Source: Costus lasius (lineage: Eukaryota > Streptophyta > Magnoliopsida > Zingiberales > Costaceae). From it: a stretch of DNA of 64,000 bases. The notes under the pieces are model-generated. The model was not told the DNA's origin, did no database searches, and was given only the letters and a program-made list of their open reading frames with translations. A program made the translations under genes and the position numbers. The stretch is from positions 30,181,439 to 30,245,438 of the forward strand of contig CM050450.1 of NCBI GenBank assembly GCA_027563935.2, given 5' to 3'. How positions within the stretch are numbered: the stretch's first letter is position 1; each line of letters begins with the position of its first letter. Shown piece by piece: positions 24,086-35,760 of this stretch.

Positions 24086-24515
24086 TGACGCGGCAGAACT
24101 ATGGGAGGGATGGTCCTTAGTTCAGTACTCTAAGGAGGTGGAAACCATGATGCTGAAACTGTGAGAGGGTCTTGAGATGAGGGAAAGGGAAAGCGTGCAC
24201 GATCAGAAATCTGGTGAAAGCTGGTGGAAATTGAGGTAGGAGTTTACTTGAGCAAAACCCAGTGAGCCAAGAACCACGGATCAAACTACAAACTGAAACT
24301 ACTCACCTGAATCAAGGGGCCAACTTTTACTTTTACAGCTAGCACGCGCGCACAAGCTCTTCACGATGCTACGAGGGGGAACACTGCTCGTCCCAAACAA
24401 AACTAGAAATGGGGATGCAGGAAGCTTGGAAAAGGACTCGGAGCCCGGTGGGGGTTCTCCGAGTGTTTTGATTGAATTGCAAAGAAAGGCAACGAAGAAC
24501 GCTGGAGTTACACTA

Positions 24516-26446
24516 TGTTGGTGTATATGCCCTAGGACCTAGTTTTGGTCAACTTATGTACTACTTGACATTGATATTTATATATCATTCTGGCATTGTC
24601 GTTATCATTGTTTGTCTACACCTGCGATAGTGTACTTACATGATAATGTCCCTGGAGACAGATTGGATCTGTGTTCAAATAATTATCCCCAGTCGATGTA
24701 CCTGAGTGGATATGGGACAGCTCTGGTACTTGTGAGACTGGTATGTGGGCTGGTTAGGCACGTGGTGCTAACGCAGACACATGGGTATATCATTGGAGGA
24801 TATACTGGATAGACCCGCTATGAGGCTATGACTTGGTGTCATGAGTTATCCTCATAAGTGACAGGAGATGCATTGATCCCTTGACTTAAGGTCATTGATC
24901 ATTCTATATGGCTAGGGACTTGCTTTGATACAACCCAACACCTTGCCATAGTTGGGAGGTCATAACGGTTGTCATTGAGCATGTCATGACCCATATGAGA
25001 AGGTCAATGGACAGACATAGGATTTGCCCCTTCCTTAGGGAAGTATGATATCCATGGAGCTCCTCTATGGTTCTATGACTGAGAGTGTATGGTCATACCC
25101 AGGTAAGAACCTGTTTTAGTCATAGCCATGTGATTGGATGAAAACAAGTGGTGACACACTTGTCCAATCGGATATCAGTTCGGCAAAGAGACTGTAATGC
25201 ATCTGTACCTAGTTGCGATGATGGGGATGTCGATGTCGATATCCATTCCAATGACCTGGGTAGCAACGATGCACTGCTAGGTGCCACTCACTGCTTGTGA
25301 TGACCTTTGGTCAGCACTGCCAGCGTCAGAGGAACCTACAGGGTCGCACACCTTGATACTTGAGTTCTCGTATTGATCGGGAAGCCTTATGATCGAGTTA
25401 TTGGATAACTCGGATCTAATTGGGAGATTTCATCAGCGCCAATGGGCCTGATGAGATGGAAGAATATTATTGAAGCCAAACTTCATTTTTGGCAGGTTGA
25501 CCCGTATTTGACCATGGTTGGTCATATTTGGATTAGGGTTGCATTGGATTGGATCCAAATGCTTAATCAACCCATGTAATGGAGTTTGGGCTAGCTCATT
25601 ATCCAATGAGGCCCAATAATAAGTTGTCATGAAGAGAAGAAGGGTTAGAAGGGTATAATGGGGACAAATCTTCTCCCCTAGGCGCCTATGGGCATAATGG
25701 GGAGAAGTGGCGCAATTTGCTTCATAAGGAAGCAATTAGCGCCTCCCCCTTTATCTCTTATGGTATGAATGCCTATATGGCATTGCTTGGGGCGCAAGGC
25801 AAGGCCTTGGCGCACAAAGAAAGACATGGGCACAAAAAGGAATGGTTGAATGAGAATTATGGAAATGTCTTGGAGACTTTCCTTGTCTCAAACCTTCTCA
25901 TCCTAGCCGCCCACTTGTCTTGATCCTAGCCTTTCATGAACCGCCTCTTGCCCTATAAAAGAGCACCTAGCCGAGCCCTCTAATAAGTGATCAATCCTTG
26001 AAGGCGTGAACACAAGAAGAGGGGCGAGTGCTAGGAGCAAGGGCTCATCTTCCTTCTTCCATAGCCGAGAGTTTCTCCTTCCTTTCCTCTTGGCGGTTTG
26101 GGTTGTTTCCTTCTTCTCTTGGCGCATCCTTTCCTCTTGGTGGCACAAGTGAAGTGGAGCATCTCCCTAAGGCTTTGATCTTCTTCCCGAGGCTAGCACC
26201 GGGCGTGGAAGAAGAGAACTCAAGAGATCCATGTGTGTGAGACTGCAGAGGGCGCACACTTGGGCGCCTACATCGGCATCACTCCAAATTGCTCTTAAGG
26301 TATTTCTTAACTCATCGTATCGACTCTCTTGTTTGCGATTTTCACTGGGTTTTTGGGACCGGCCTATTTCGGGGACATTCATCCGCTGCGTAATATGTAT
26401 GTCTATGACTCTGAAAATTGTAAAATTTCCCCGGGGTTTCCCAACA
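24516..26446 (+). repeat. Solo LTR of the X family (LTR2), opposite to LTR1
   Basis: 1931 bp, TGTTGGTGTATATGCCC...GGTTTCCCAACA on the plus strand. It has a TATA box CTATAAAAG at about 25955 and no primer site after its end, so it is a solo LTR left by recombination. Flanks are cacta (24511-24515) and cacaa (26447-26451), a target duplication with one mismatch. It is highly similar by eye to LTR1 (21953-23911) but inverted, with 604 bases between them. Confidence 0.88.
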
Positions 26447-26980
26447 CACAAGACCTAGGCTCTCGCGTGGGGGAGAGCATCTATTACAATGAAAACTGAA
26501 AACACACAAGCCCTCAGCCCTCTTTTATAGAACAAGAGGGGAAGGGAGATCACATGATAGTCACATGGGGGTTGTTGGAGTAGCCAACTACCCTTAACTT
26601 CCTAAAAGAGAGTCAAGATGCCCTCTAACAAACTAAAAGAAAATGCTAACTACTGTGCAGAGAATCTCAAGGGGGCTGGCATATGGGCCTTCTTCGTGGG
26701 CCGTTGTCCGGGCCGAGTAGCGGACTAAACCATCTCTGAGCAGGCCGCTATGAAGCAGCAAAACTTGCTGATAGTGGGCTGGTTTTGCACGTTGTTGGCG
26801 GTGTCCTGGGCCGAGTTCAGAACTCGGTTGTGGTAGCGGTTCGTTGGCGGCTCTTGAGGTGGTCCTCAAGGAAGGGGCACCATGGGAATCGGTTGGATGG
26901 ATGCCGTTGAGGTTGAAGAAGGGCTCACCATGCCCACATATCGGTCAGGATGGTGCGAGGACCATTGCGAACGTCGAACT

Positions 26981-29222
26981 TGTTAGGGAATACCGGGTGT
27001 AATTTAAAATTTTGCAGTCCCAGGACGCAGCGGAAGAATCATTACACCCGAAACATATTCCGTTCCCAAGGATCCATGCGAGAGAGAAGACACAAGGATG
27101 TGTTAGAGATGTACCTCTTTTGCTTGTCTAGTTGCCGAAGCCATGTTGAAGACGATCAAGTGCTCGCCCTCTACAAGTATCCACGCGTCGACTCCTTGAT
27201 CGTTGCTCCCTTCCACGCTTGGTGCTAGCCTCGGGAAGAGAATCAAGCCTTCACCTCACTTGCGCCACCTTCAAGAGAACTTGTGCCAAGGAGGGGATAG
27301 GGAAAATGCCGCCAAGGACTTCCCTCTTCTTCTTTGCTTGCGCCACCTTCAAGCAAGATGCGCCAATGGCAATGAGAGAGAGAGAGCTTGTGGCAATAGA
27401 AGGAGAAGCCACCAAGCCCAATTTCTCTTTGCGCCAAGAAGAGGAGAAGAAGAAGAGGAGGTCTTTCGGCCACTTGGAAGAAGGTTGCGCCAAGCCTTTG
27501 TTGTCACCTTTTGCCCTTGCTCACGTCTCTCTATGTGTCCTCACACCTTCAAGGAGTCGAACATTAGAAGGGGTGGTAAGGGGTCCTATAAATAGGACAA
27601 GGGGCAGCTAGGGCAAAGGATAGGATCATGCCAAGTGTATGGCTAGGATGAAAAGGTTTGCGACAAGGAAAGCCTCCAAGACATTTCCTTAAACCCATTC
27701 AACCCTTCCTTATGCGCCAAGACCTTGTCTTGCGCCCCAAGCAATATATCAGCCCATGACATGCCTTAGAGGCATGCATTCCATCCAAGGAAGAAGGGCT
27801 AGGCGCAACAAGCAAGAGGTATTCGGCTAGGGTAAGGGTTTGGGTGCATGTAGGGTTTATGAGGTAAGGAAAGTCTCCAAGACTTTACCATAAATCTCAC
27901 CCAAGCTCTTTCCAAAAGAGTTTTCAAGTCATATCAGCCCCAACCCTTACCATAGAGGCAAGGTTTCCATCCAAGGAACAAAGGGGGAGGCGCCTAATGC
28001 TTCCTTATGAAGCAACATGCGCCCACTTCACCCCATTATGCCCTTGGCGCCAATGGGGTGAAACTCTTCCCCATTATACCCTTATTTGCTTATACCTCTT
28101 CTTGACAACTAGTTATTGGGCCTCATTGGATAATGAGCTAGCCCAAACTTCATGGCATGGGTTGATTAAGCCTTTGGTTCCAACCCAATGCAACCCTAAT
28201 CCAAATGTGACCAATCTAGGTCAATTTCGGGTCAACCTGCCAAAAATGAAGTTTGGCTCCAATAACTTTCTTCCAACTCATCAGGCCCATTGGCGCTGAT
28301 GAAATCTTCCAAATTGATCTAAGTTATCCAATAACTTGATCATAAGGCTTCTGATTAAAGCAACGTCAAGAGTCTATTGCGTGTGACCCTGTAGGATCCA
28401 TATGACGATGGCAATGATGTAAACATCATAAGTAGTGAGGGGTATCTAGCAACACATCACTACTACCCATGTCATAGGACTTAAGTCATTATGGCAACAA
28501 CTCCTAACAAGCAACGAGGATTCCCATTGCATTATAGATCCCTTTGCCTAAACTGATATCCTGCTATTGGATTAGTCTCAAGTTTATCAATCCAATGCAT
28601 TGGTCATGACTCAACTAGTGTGGCCACACATTCCTATCATGCACTAATAAGGTGGGGCGCCCCAAAGTGGATATCATGCTTCCTCTGAAGGAAGGGGCAA
28701 ATCCTACTATTGGTCATTCATGTCTCTACGTGACTTATGACATGCTCAATGACAGTCGTTTTGGTCTCCCAATTACGGAGAGACGTAAGACTGTATCAAA
28801 GCATACCCATCATCAAATCTAGACATGAATACCTCAAGTCTAAGGATCAATGCAAACCTCTTGCATGTGAGATTGACTTGTTGAGTAGACAAGTCAATCC
28901 TCACGGTGGATCACTCCAGTGCATCCAATGCACCTATATGTCTGCGTTACTGTGCCCCGCACCTAACCAGCCCATACACCAGTCTCACATGTACCAAAGC
29001 TGTCCCATATCTGCTATGGTATCTTGTCTGTGGATAGCTTATGAGAATGGATCCAATCCAAACTCCTGGGACATTATATATGCAACTCAATACATCAACA
29101 CAGGTAGAGAAGTCTACATAATAACGACCATGCCTCTATATAGAATAATAATTCTATCAAAGTACATTCAAACAATGTCTGAGCATGTCCATATATTGGT
29201 CTGCAGGGCATATACACCAACA
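26981..29222 (-). repeat. Solo LTR of the X family (LTR3)
   Basis: 2242 bp. On the plus strand it starts TGTTAGGGAATACCGGG and ends GCATATACACCAACA, matching the reverse of the X-type LTR but more diverged and longer. The 5-bp duplication gaact is perfect (26976-26980 and 29223-29227). No internal element sequence remains. The TATA region, CCTATAAATAGG at about 27585, is almost self-complementary. Overlapping open frames at 27203-27611 are chance frames in this LTR. Confidence 0.9.
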
Positions 29223-29254
29223 GAACTTTGTGCAACCATTCTTCTTTTCCGAGG

Positions 29255-29735
29255 CGTTCATGGCCTGGCCGTGCTTGCTAGCACGGGCGTGAATGGGTTC
29301 CGAGAATTCCTACGCTGCGGTCACGGCTTGGCCATGTTTCTCGTCACGGGCATGACGGGGTGAGCGGGTTTGTGCCGAACTCGACACGGTAGGGGACACG
29401 GGCATGCCAGGGGCGGTGATGGTCGGCGGTCTGGTCACGGCCTAGCCATGCGTCCCATCACGGCCATGATGAGGTAGCCTGGTTTGAGCCGAGCTAGACA
29501 CGGCAGGGGCCACGGGCGTGCCGGCAGCCATGATGGCATTCACATTTTGGGTGGACCGTGTCACGACCGTGTCCGTCATCACGGCCTGGCCGTGTCGGCT
29601 AGGCTGGAGTTGCGCCAAAGCAGTCACGGCAGTGGGTATGGCCGTGTGCGGTGCCGTGTTCATCCTTGCTTCTGGCTACAAGTTGGTCACGGCTGTGTCC
29701 GTCATCATGGCATCCTCCTCAGGTCCTGGGGGGCA
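29255..29735. repeat. Degenerate GC-rich tandem array in the outer part of the Y LTR
   Basis: Four imperfect units, with the shared TCACGGC/TCACGAC start at 29321, 29435, 29561 and 29687 (spacing about 114 to 126 bp). They are full of small palindromes such as GGCCNNGCC and CACGG/CCGTG. The array lies upstream of the Y LTR promoter (minus strand), where enhancer repeats are common. Function not shown. Confidence 0.6.
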
Positions 29736-29866
29736 TTCCCAGGTGTCTTCAACAGTTGTGGGGCACCCCAAGATGGCTCAATGACTCTATCAACTAGGGT
29801 TCAATGTCCATCTAGTGAGGTGAAGCCGGTGATGAGATGGTTGAACGGCAGCAACTCACGTGGCTA

Positions 29867-29913
29867 CTACATGCGAGTGAATGAATGATGCCTACAGTCG
29901 TTCACGCATGTAG
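29867..29913. repeat. Short inverted repeat
   Basis: CTACATGCGAGTGAA (29867-29881) and TTCACGCATGTAG (29901-29913) pair with a two-base bulge around a 19-base loop. It is close to the presumed outer end of the Y LTR. Role unknown. Confidence 0.6.
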
Positions 29914-30642
29914 ACAAAGGTCCACATGTGTAGATGGTTTATGTGAGTAGTCACTTGCACACATGGGAGGTTTGGGGCATGGGTTTGGATGAGTTTCCTT
30001 TGGCTGAGCCACATGCGTTCGTGTGTGCTTATGGTTCTGGAAAATTGTGCAGTGTACAAAAGCCGTGTTTAGGTAATAGTACAACTTCTTCGATAGTTCA
30101 AGTCATGCTATAAGGGTAATTTCTAACCTCTTCAGGTTTTGAATTTGAACATCATACCTACATCTCAATCGAGCCCTTTTCAAGCTTTCTACTTGACCGG
30201 CATCTTCTACTTAGTGTGTGAGCCCGCTTATAGCTAATTGTTGATTATTGCTATTATTCGACTCAACCCTTCAAAGGGTCAGCTTCGCTTGCTTGCGCAC
30301 ATATGCTATTATTTATCTGTCGGCCTAGTAGGTGGAGAACATTCACAAATCTACTTCAATCCGTGTCTTTATCAAGCTAAGAAAGCTAACTTGATCATTG
30401 ATAAAGTAGACTTTAGATAGGTGGATAAACTTGCTAAATAAAGTGAAAAGGTATATTATTGTTGATACAATAATGAAAGGCAAGAATCTAGGAGATGTGG
30501 ACTGGAAGTGCACTCAGGAAGAAAATTTGCTACAACCCTCTCATAATAAAGTTAGAGAGTAACCACATTGCAATGAAAGATGATCTTGACATGAAATTCT
30601 TAACTTCAAATGATTGTATAGAGAAGGATAGTACCTGGTTGT
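29914..30642. other. Non-coding stretch, nothing assigned
   Basis: No gene, RNA or element end could be recognised. The only open frames are about 60-77 codons, without recognisable motifs. Confidence 0.4.
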
Positions 30643-30816
30643 CAAAGCTATCTGACTTGGACAAATGGACTAAGGATGATGAATGGAAGACATATATGAA
30701 GGATGTAGAGTGTCATATATCTCTTTGAGCAAAGCTATCTGACTTGGACAAATGGACTAAGGATGATGAATGGAAGACATATATCAAGGATGTAGAGTGT
30801 CATATATCTCTTTGAG
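30643..30816 (+). repeat. 87-bp in-frame tandem duplication
   Basis: Two head-to-tail copies (30643-30729 and 30730-30816) differ at one visible base (ATATATG vs ATATATC). The unit is 29 codons long. Copy 1 lies at the end of a short frame (30495-30728) rich in Lys, Asp and Trp, resembling a gag fragment but not assigned. The low divergence means the duplication is fairly recent, although the surrounding DNA is decayed. Confidence 0.75.
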
Positions 30817-33689
30817 CAAGCTTGTAATTTGATTTCTCTAGGTGGAAAGTATTTGAAGAGAAAGACTTGAGATAATTACTCTCATGTGGTTATGGAACTT
30901 ACTTGTTGTGAGTGGAGCCATGCACATACCTTATCCCTAAGAGAGAAAGAAAATAATCTCAACTTAATTGCATCATTATAAACAATATTCATCTTTAACC
31001 TATCACAATATTCTAGAAAAAAAATAAACAAGTGCATATTAGGATCCTAAACCTCCAAATTGATTTTGCTAATCATAAAAAGTAAAGATAATTTAATTTC
31101 AAAATTATTTGCTTTAATAAGCATTAAGTGTCCCATTCCTAGATGATAATTCGAGTATTACATTAAGCGTTTGGTGTTTTGAACTCTTTGAGAGACCTAT
31201 TGGCATCCATCTTTAGATCTTTTGATTAATCTTCAATTTTCTCTAGTTTGAGTTTCCTATAAGTACAAAAAATTCATTCAATTTTTGGATCTTTAGGTAT
31301 GAGTTATCTAGATTGTAGTCTTACACAAAAACCAAGTGAGTTCAAACAGAAAAATTCAAAAATTCAGAAAGAGTAGAAATTTTATGAAAAGTGAAAATTC
31401 AAGAAAAGAAAAATTTATAGACAAAAATAAAGAGAACTTTAGAAAACAAAATTATAGTAAAAAAGAAAATTATCTAGTCTAGCAATTTCACGATTCTATC
31501 AATATTAGCGAACAAGGTCCCTAGTATTCCCACAAAGATTGAGTCATCAATTATCAAATAATCATGATATCACTAGTTAGATAGATTGAATCACATGATT
31601 TTAACATAAATTAACTAAGGTTATACTAGTGGAAGTTTCAAGCGACAATAATCAAAAATCAAGGAGAAAAGTAGTATAATGAAAATTTAGGATTTGGGGT
31701 TTCCCCATGATGGTTACTTATGATGAAGCAAGTTAATTTCTTCTACTATCAAAATCAATTGTATCAAAGAAGATTTATCCTAATATACAATTGCCCCCTT
31801 TTTAGTTGTACAATTTGATACCTATATGAATTGATCTCTTATTTTCATAGTCTATCCGTAAAAAAAATGGTCCCATTACGTTATTTGATAAAGCATGTAA
31901 TCCTTGAGTGGTTTAGAACTACTTTCATGATATAAACTACAAGTTCAACTATAATATTTCTAGCATCACAATTCACTTTTAGCCCATCTCGCTATGTCTA
32001 AAATATGTAGATATTTGACCAAAATATCACAAATAAATTAAGCACAACTATAGTCAAATTAATCACAACCAAACTTGAATAATATAAAGAAATGAAAATA
32101 TTAAGTCATAAATATACAATGGGCTACACCTTAACCTTGAAAATGAATTTATGATACAAAATTCATCATTTACAATCCAAGATCTCACAAAAGGCATTCA
32201 CAATGACAAATAAACACAAGGGGCATGTAAGAAGAATGAATGACTTTCCCATGAAGATGATGAAGAATTATTGTTTCAAATTACTTTAAGCATCACTCCT
32301 TATTGTTAGAACTACACAGGTTTCCACCACTCCTCTCCTTAACCTTATCACCTACAAAATCTTTCCAAATGATCTAAGATACCTTAATCCTAGGTAGAAA
32401 TCTTCCTTTTGTAGTTTTTGGGTCTACTTCTTTGGAAAACATTTAAACTAAGTCAAAATTGGTGTAAATACTATGTAGAAGCTATGCCAAGCTAGCTAAG
32501 ACTGTGGATTTGTTAGTGGTGTCTAAACAGTATGCACATAACTCTAATAGCGAAGAGAGAACTCATGATGCACAAGGGGATCGACATGCACACTAGTGTA
32601 TGGAGGTTTGTCGAATTTGATCTAATAATAATCAGATGAGTGATTAGAATGACCATAATGTGTGAAGAAGAGCATATGATGAGCACAACCTCTTTGATGG
32701 AAGGGCCCTAATACACTAAATTGTCCTCCTAACTATGGAGAACTGTTATAGTAGCCTAAAAAAGGCATTATGTGAGTGGGAGTAGTAAGTACTCCAGCCA
32801 ATGTTAAGTTGGGTGGTGGAGAGACTCTCATATATGCCTAACAAGGATTTTGCCATTGTTAAATTCTTGATGTTATTGGAGAATTGTTGATATGTCTATA
32901 CATGGTGGTTGATACTGATTCAATTAACCCCTTTTAACTTTAATTTATACATACTACTGTCGTAAAAGGTGATAATCCTATTTTAGACAAAATAATTGTT
33001 GGTATAATTGAAATGAATGAGAGATATTCTACTAAGGAGCATAAGTGGTGGCTTGGGAGTCTAAGACAACCATTGTTGGGTTAAGAAACATAATTGTTGA
33101 ATCCTTGCAATGAAATAGTGTAGTCAAGACTGTTGTATCAAGCTAATGCCAAGCATCATAAACAAGATTGGTTGTATTAGGGGGAGAGGACTCCAAATTG
33201 TGCTCCTTGTCAGATGCTAGGTAATATATCATAGATTGTGCCCATAACAAATAGTTCATTCAATCCATCCTCGTGCTAGTACCCAATATAGTGGATGGTT
33301 TGATCTTGGACAACATCCGTAATGATTCATTGGAAGGAACTAAGCTACAAGACTTTGTACAAGTTAGTTATTAAACAACCAATTTGCATCACAACATTGT
33401 TAATCTACATCAACAGTTAGGAGGGAGAGAAAATAGTATTCTCTTTGTCGCTATGAAATACTATTATGTAATCGTGATGATTAGTTAGCAAAAGTGGCAG
33501 ATAAAAATACTGATCACCATTGGAAGCATAAGTGGTTGAAGCTGCGGAAGTGGTTTACAAGGAGAAAAATGAGAGATTACTTCCTCTATTTTCGGTATTC
33601 ATTTTTTCTTTCTAATAATCTAAAACCAATTTCTTTCCGATGAAGGCAAACTTAACTCTAATGTCAAAGTCTAGTTTCAATAGGAGACC
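30817..33689. other. AT-rich decayed DNA, no gene recognised
   Basis: About 2.9 kb without a sizeable open frame or element boundary. From about 32.9 kb it precedes a recognisable copia gag start at 33.69 kb and may include the decayed LTR and leader of that element, but I could not find a clear LTR edge or primer site. Confidence 0.4.
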
Positions 33690-35760
33690 TTCAAACTTGA
33701 TCGTTTTGATAAAACAAACTACACACAATGGCAAGATTAACTGTGTTTAGCAGGGCGGATGGAAAGCAAAACGGATGGATATTATAATTTATTCGTGTTT
33801 AGCAAGGCGGACGGATATTAAGAAAGGAAAACGTGAAGGAAAGTTACCCAACTTTCCTTCCAAAATATATTTGGACGGATGTATGCTGAGCGCTCGCGTG
33901 CCTCGTATTCTCACCCCTCACGCTACGTGCCTCATCTTCTCACCCAGCCGCGTGAAGAACCCTACGCTATTCCAAACATTCGTCGCCACCGCCCTTCTCC
34001 AACTCGTTGTTGCCTTCTTCGTCACCGCCCTTCTCCAACTTCATCGCCGCCCTAATCTGGCGAGTTCAGAGCTACGAAGGTTGGATGCAAAGTGCTAGTT
34101 CGGAGCTACAAAGGGCAAAAAAATGGTGGCTCTGGGCTCCGGTGAGATGCCTTTCGACGGAGACTCCGGTGATTAGGGCAAAAAAACCACCCTAATCAGA
34201 TCGACGGTTGTGGCTCAGGGATCTCCCCTCACATGAAGACTTCCGGTGAGATGCCTTTCGACGGAGGGCGAAGCGCCGAAAGATGTTTCGGAGGATCCAT
34301 TTCTTCGCGCTGCGGAAGAAGGTGTGCTTGCAATTCTGGACCTTTTGATGTTCTTTATTAACAAGATTTTCTTATGGCTTGTTGGAGTGTAGCGGTTCTA
34401 GTTTCTCCTGTTCTTAAATAAGTGGTGTATGTATTTAATGATTTTTAGCTGTAAAGTTTCTATTGGCTCGAGATTGAACGAGAAAATGTTGTTCTGATTT
34501 TGCTAGTGGTGTATGCATTGTGATTTTTGCAACTCTTTATCTGGCATTTAGAAACTCATATTCTTATTTTGATGTTTATCACTTGTGTCCACTTGTGTCT
34601 ATTTAGAGGTTTTGATTGAGAAAAAAAACTAATTTTAAGATTTCTCTATGCTATATGGCAAAAATTAGAGTGTAAAATCAATTTCTTATTTTAAGAATAT
34701 TCATATAGTATGAGTATAAAAAGAAAAACAAAGGGTGTCTATAACAATCTTTTAACTTTTCCTTCCCTCTAGTTAAACACAAAGAAGGAAATATTTCTTA
34801 TTTTTGCATCTTTCTTGTTTTCCTTTCCTTCTTATTTTTCCATCCTTTTCGGTTTCCGTCCGTCCTGCTAAACACAGTAGCTTCTCACCATGTTGATTAT
34901 CTAGTATCTCCTAGATCTGAATATACAACCAATCCTAGAAAGCATGTTGATGGATTCTGATGCTATGAAATCAAAATTAGCTATGAACAAAGCGAAAAGA
35001 GAGATAGACAAGATGTTGTGTACATGTTATATCCTGAACTCTCTTGCACTCTCTTGCAAGTTGGCTCTATGATGTCAATTGGAACTACAAAACACTAAAA
35101 GAGGTATAGAATCTAAAGACAAACTCAAATTTTAATTTCATTATATTAAGAAGATGCTTGATAGATTCAAGTGTATTAGAATAAAAGAGGCTAAAACCCC
35201 CTTGAGTTAAAATTTGAAATTGTCATAAAATAATAGGATAATTGTTGATCAATTAAATTATGTCAATGCCTTTGGTAGCTTAATGTATGTTATGCATTGC
35301 ATTAGACCAGATATAGCCTATGTTCTATGCATATTATCAAGGTTCACAAATAAGTATAGCATAAAACATTCAAGAGTGTTTGGATATTTAAAGAAAACAC
35401 AATATGAATATTACTCATTCAATTATGAAATCTAAGTTTATAGCCCTAGCAATATAAGCAAAGAAGTAGAATAGTTGCAAAACTTATTAATATATGTTAA
35501 GTTGTGGTCTCAACATATGACAAATATTTCTTTGCATTATGACAGTCAAGAAACAATATCTCGTATATATAGTGTAATATATAATGAAAAGTCTCTATAT
35601 ATCTAAGCATAAGATATGCCTATATACGAGAATTGATAACAAGTGCGACGATCACTATAATTTATGTGAGATTAGGTGGTAGTTTAGCTGATCCTCTCAC
35701 TAAGCTACTTATAAGAGAATATATAAGAAAAACATCTTATGATATGGGAACTTAGCACTA
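33690..35760 (+). pseudogene. Decayed, internally deleted copia, split by a TIR element
   Basis: At 33684-33740 the plus strand encodes 'FKLDRFDKTNYTQWQD' followed by a stop, a standard copia gag start. After the TIR element at 33741-34877, sequence around 35140-35760 encodes broken RT-end and RNase H pieces: 'YIKKMLDRF', then 'FGSLMYVMHCIRPDIAYVL', and later pieces matching the RNase H end ('SKHKI', and a broken Ala-Asp-Pro-Leu-Thr-Lys motif near 35690-35705). Many stops and shifts are present, and most of gag through RT is deleted. An old, dead element. Confidence 0.7.
33741..34877. mobile_element. 1.1-kb TIR element with GC-rich, gene-like centre
   Basis: The ends are inverted repeats: CTGTGTTTAGCAGGGCGG... 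on the left and the reverse of CTGTGTTTAGCAGGACGG... on the right, about 25 bases with two mismatches. A second copy of the left motif sits inside at about 33793. Flanks are taa (33738-33740) and tag (34878-34880), a possible three-base duplication with one mismatch, as in PIF/Harbinger (Tourist) elements. The ends resemble the MITE at 43088-43377. The centre (about 33900-34330) is much more GC-rich than the ends, contains the repeated block CCGGTGAGATGCCTTTCGAC, and ends in a donor-like 'GAAG|GTGTG'. It has no transposase frame. It may be a gene fragment carried by the element. Confidence 0.7.

Larger units (their letters stand above)
24086..29900 (-). mobile_element. 5' LTR of gypsy Y, in three pieces
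   Basis: The LTR edge (plus-strand TG at 24086) lies next to the Y primer site. The LTR is preserved as 24086-24515, 26447-26980 and 29223 to roughly 29900. Two solo LTRs are inserted in it. A TATA box on the minus strand, CTATAAAAGA at about 26531-26522, gives promoter and orientation. The distal piece carries a degenerate tandem array. The outer end is not certain: no partner LTR is present, so I place it near 29.9 kb only by the change in sequence character. Confidence 0.6.

Noticed and set aside
27203..27611. Two overlapping 130-codon plus-strand frames and two minus-strand frames
   Set aside because: All lie inside solo LTR3, in different frames of the same Lys/Glu-rich, low-complexity stretch. 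No domain is visible.
29442..29888. Open frames in the GC-rich array
   Set aside because: They come from the tandem palindromic units in several frames at once, not from a coding gene.
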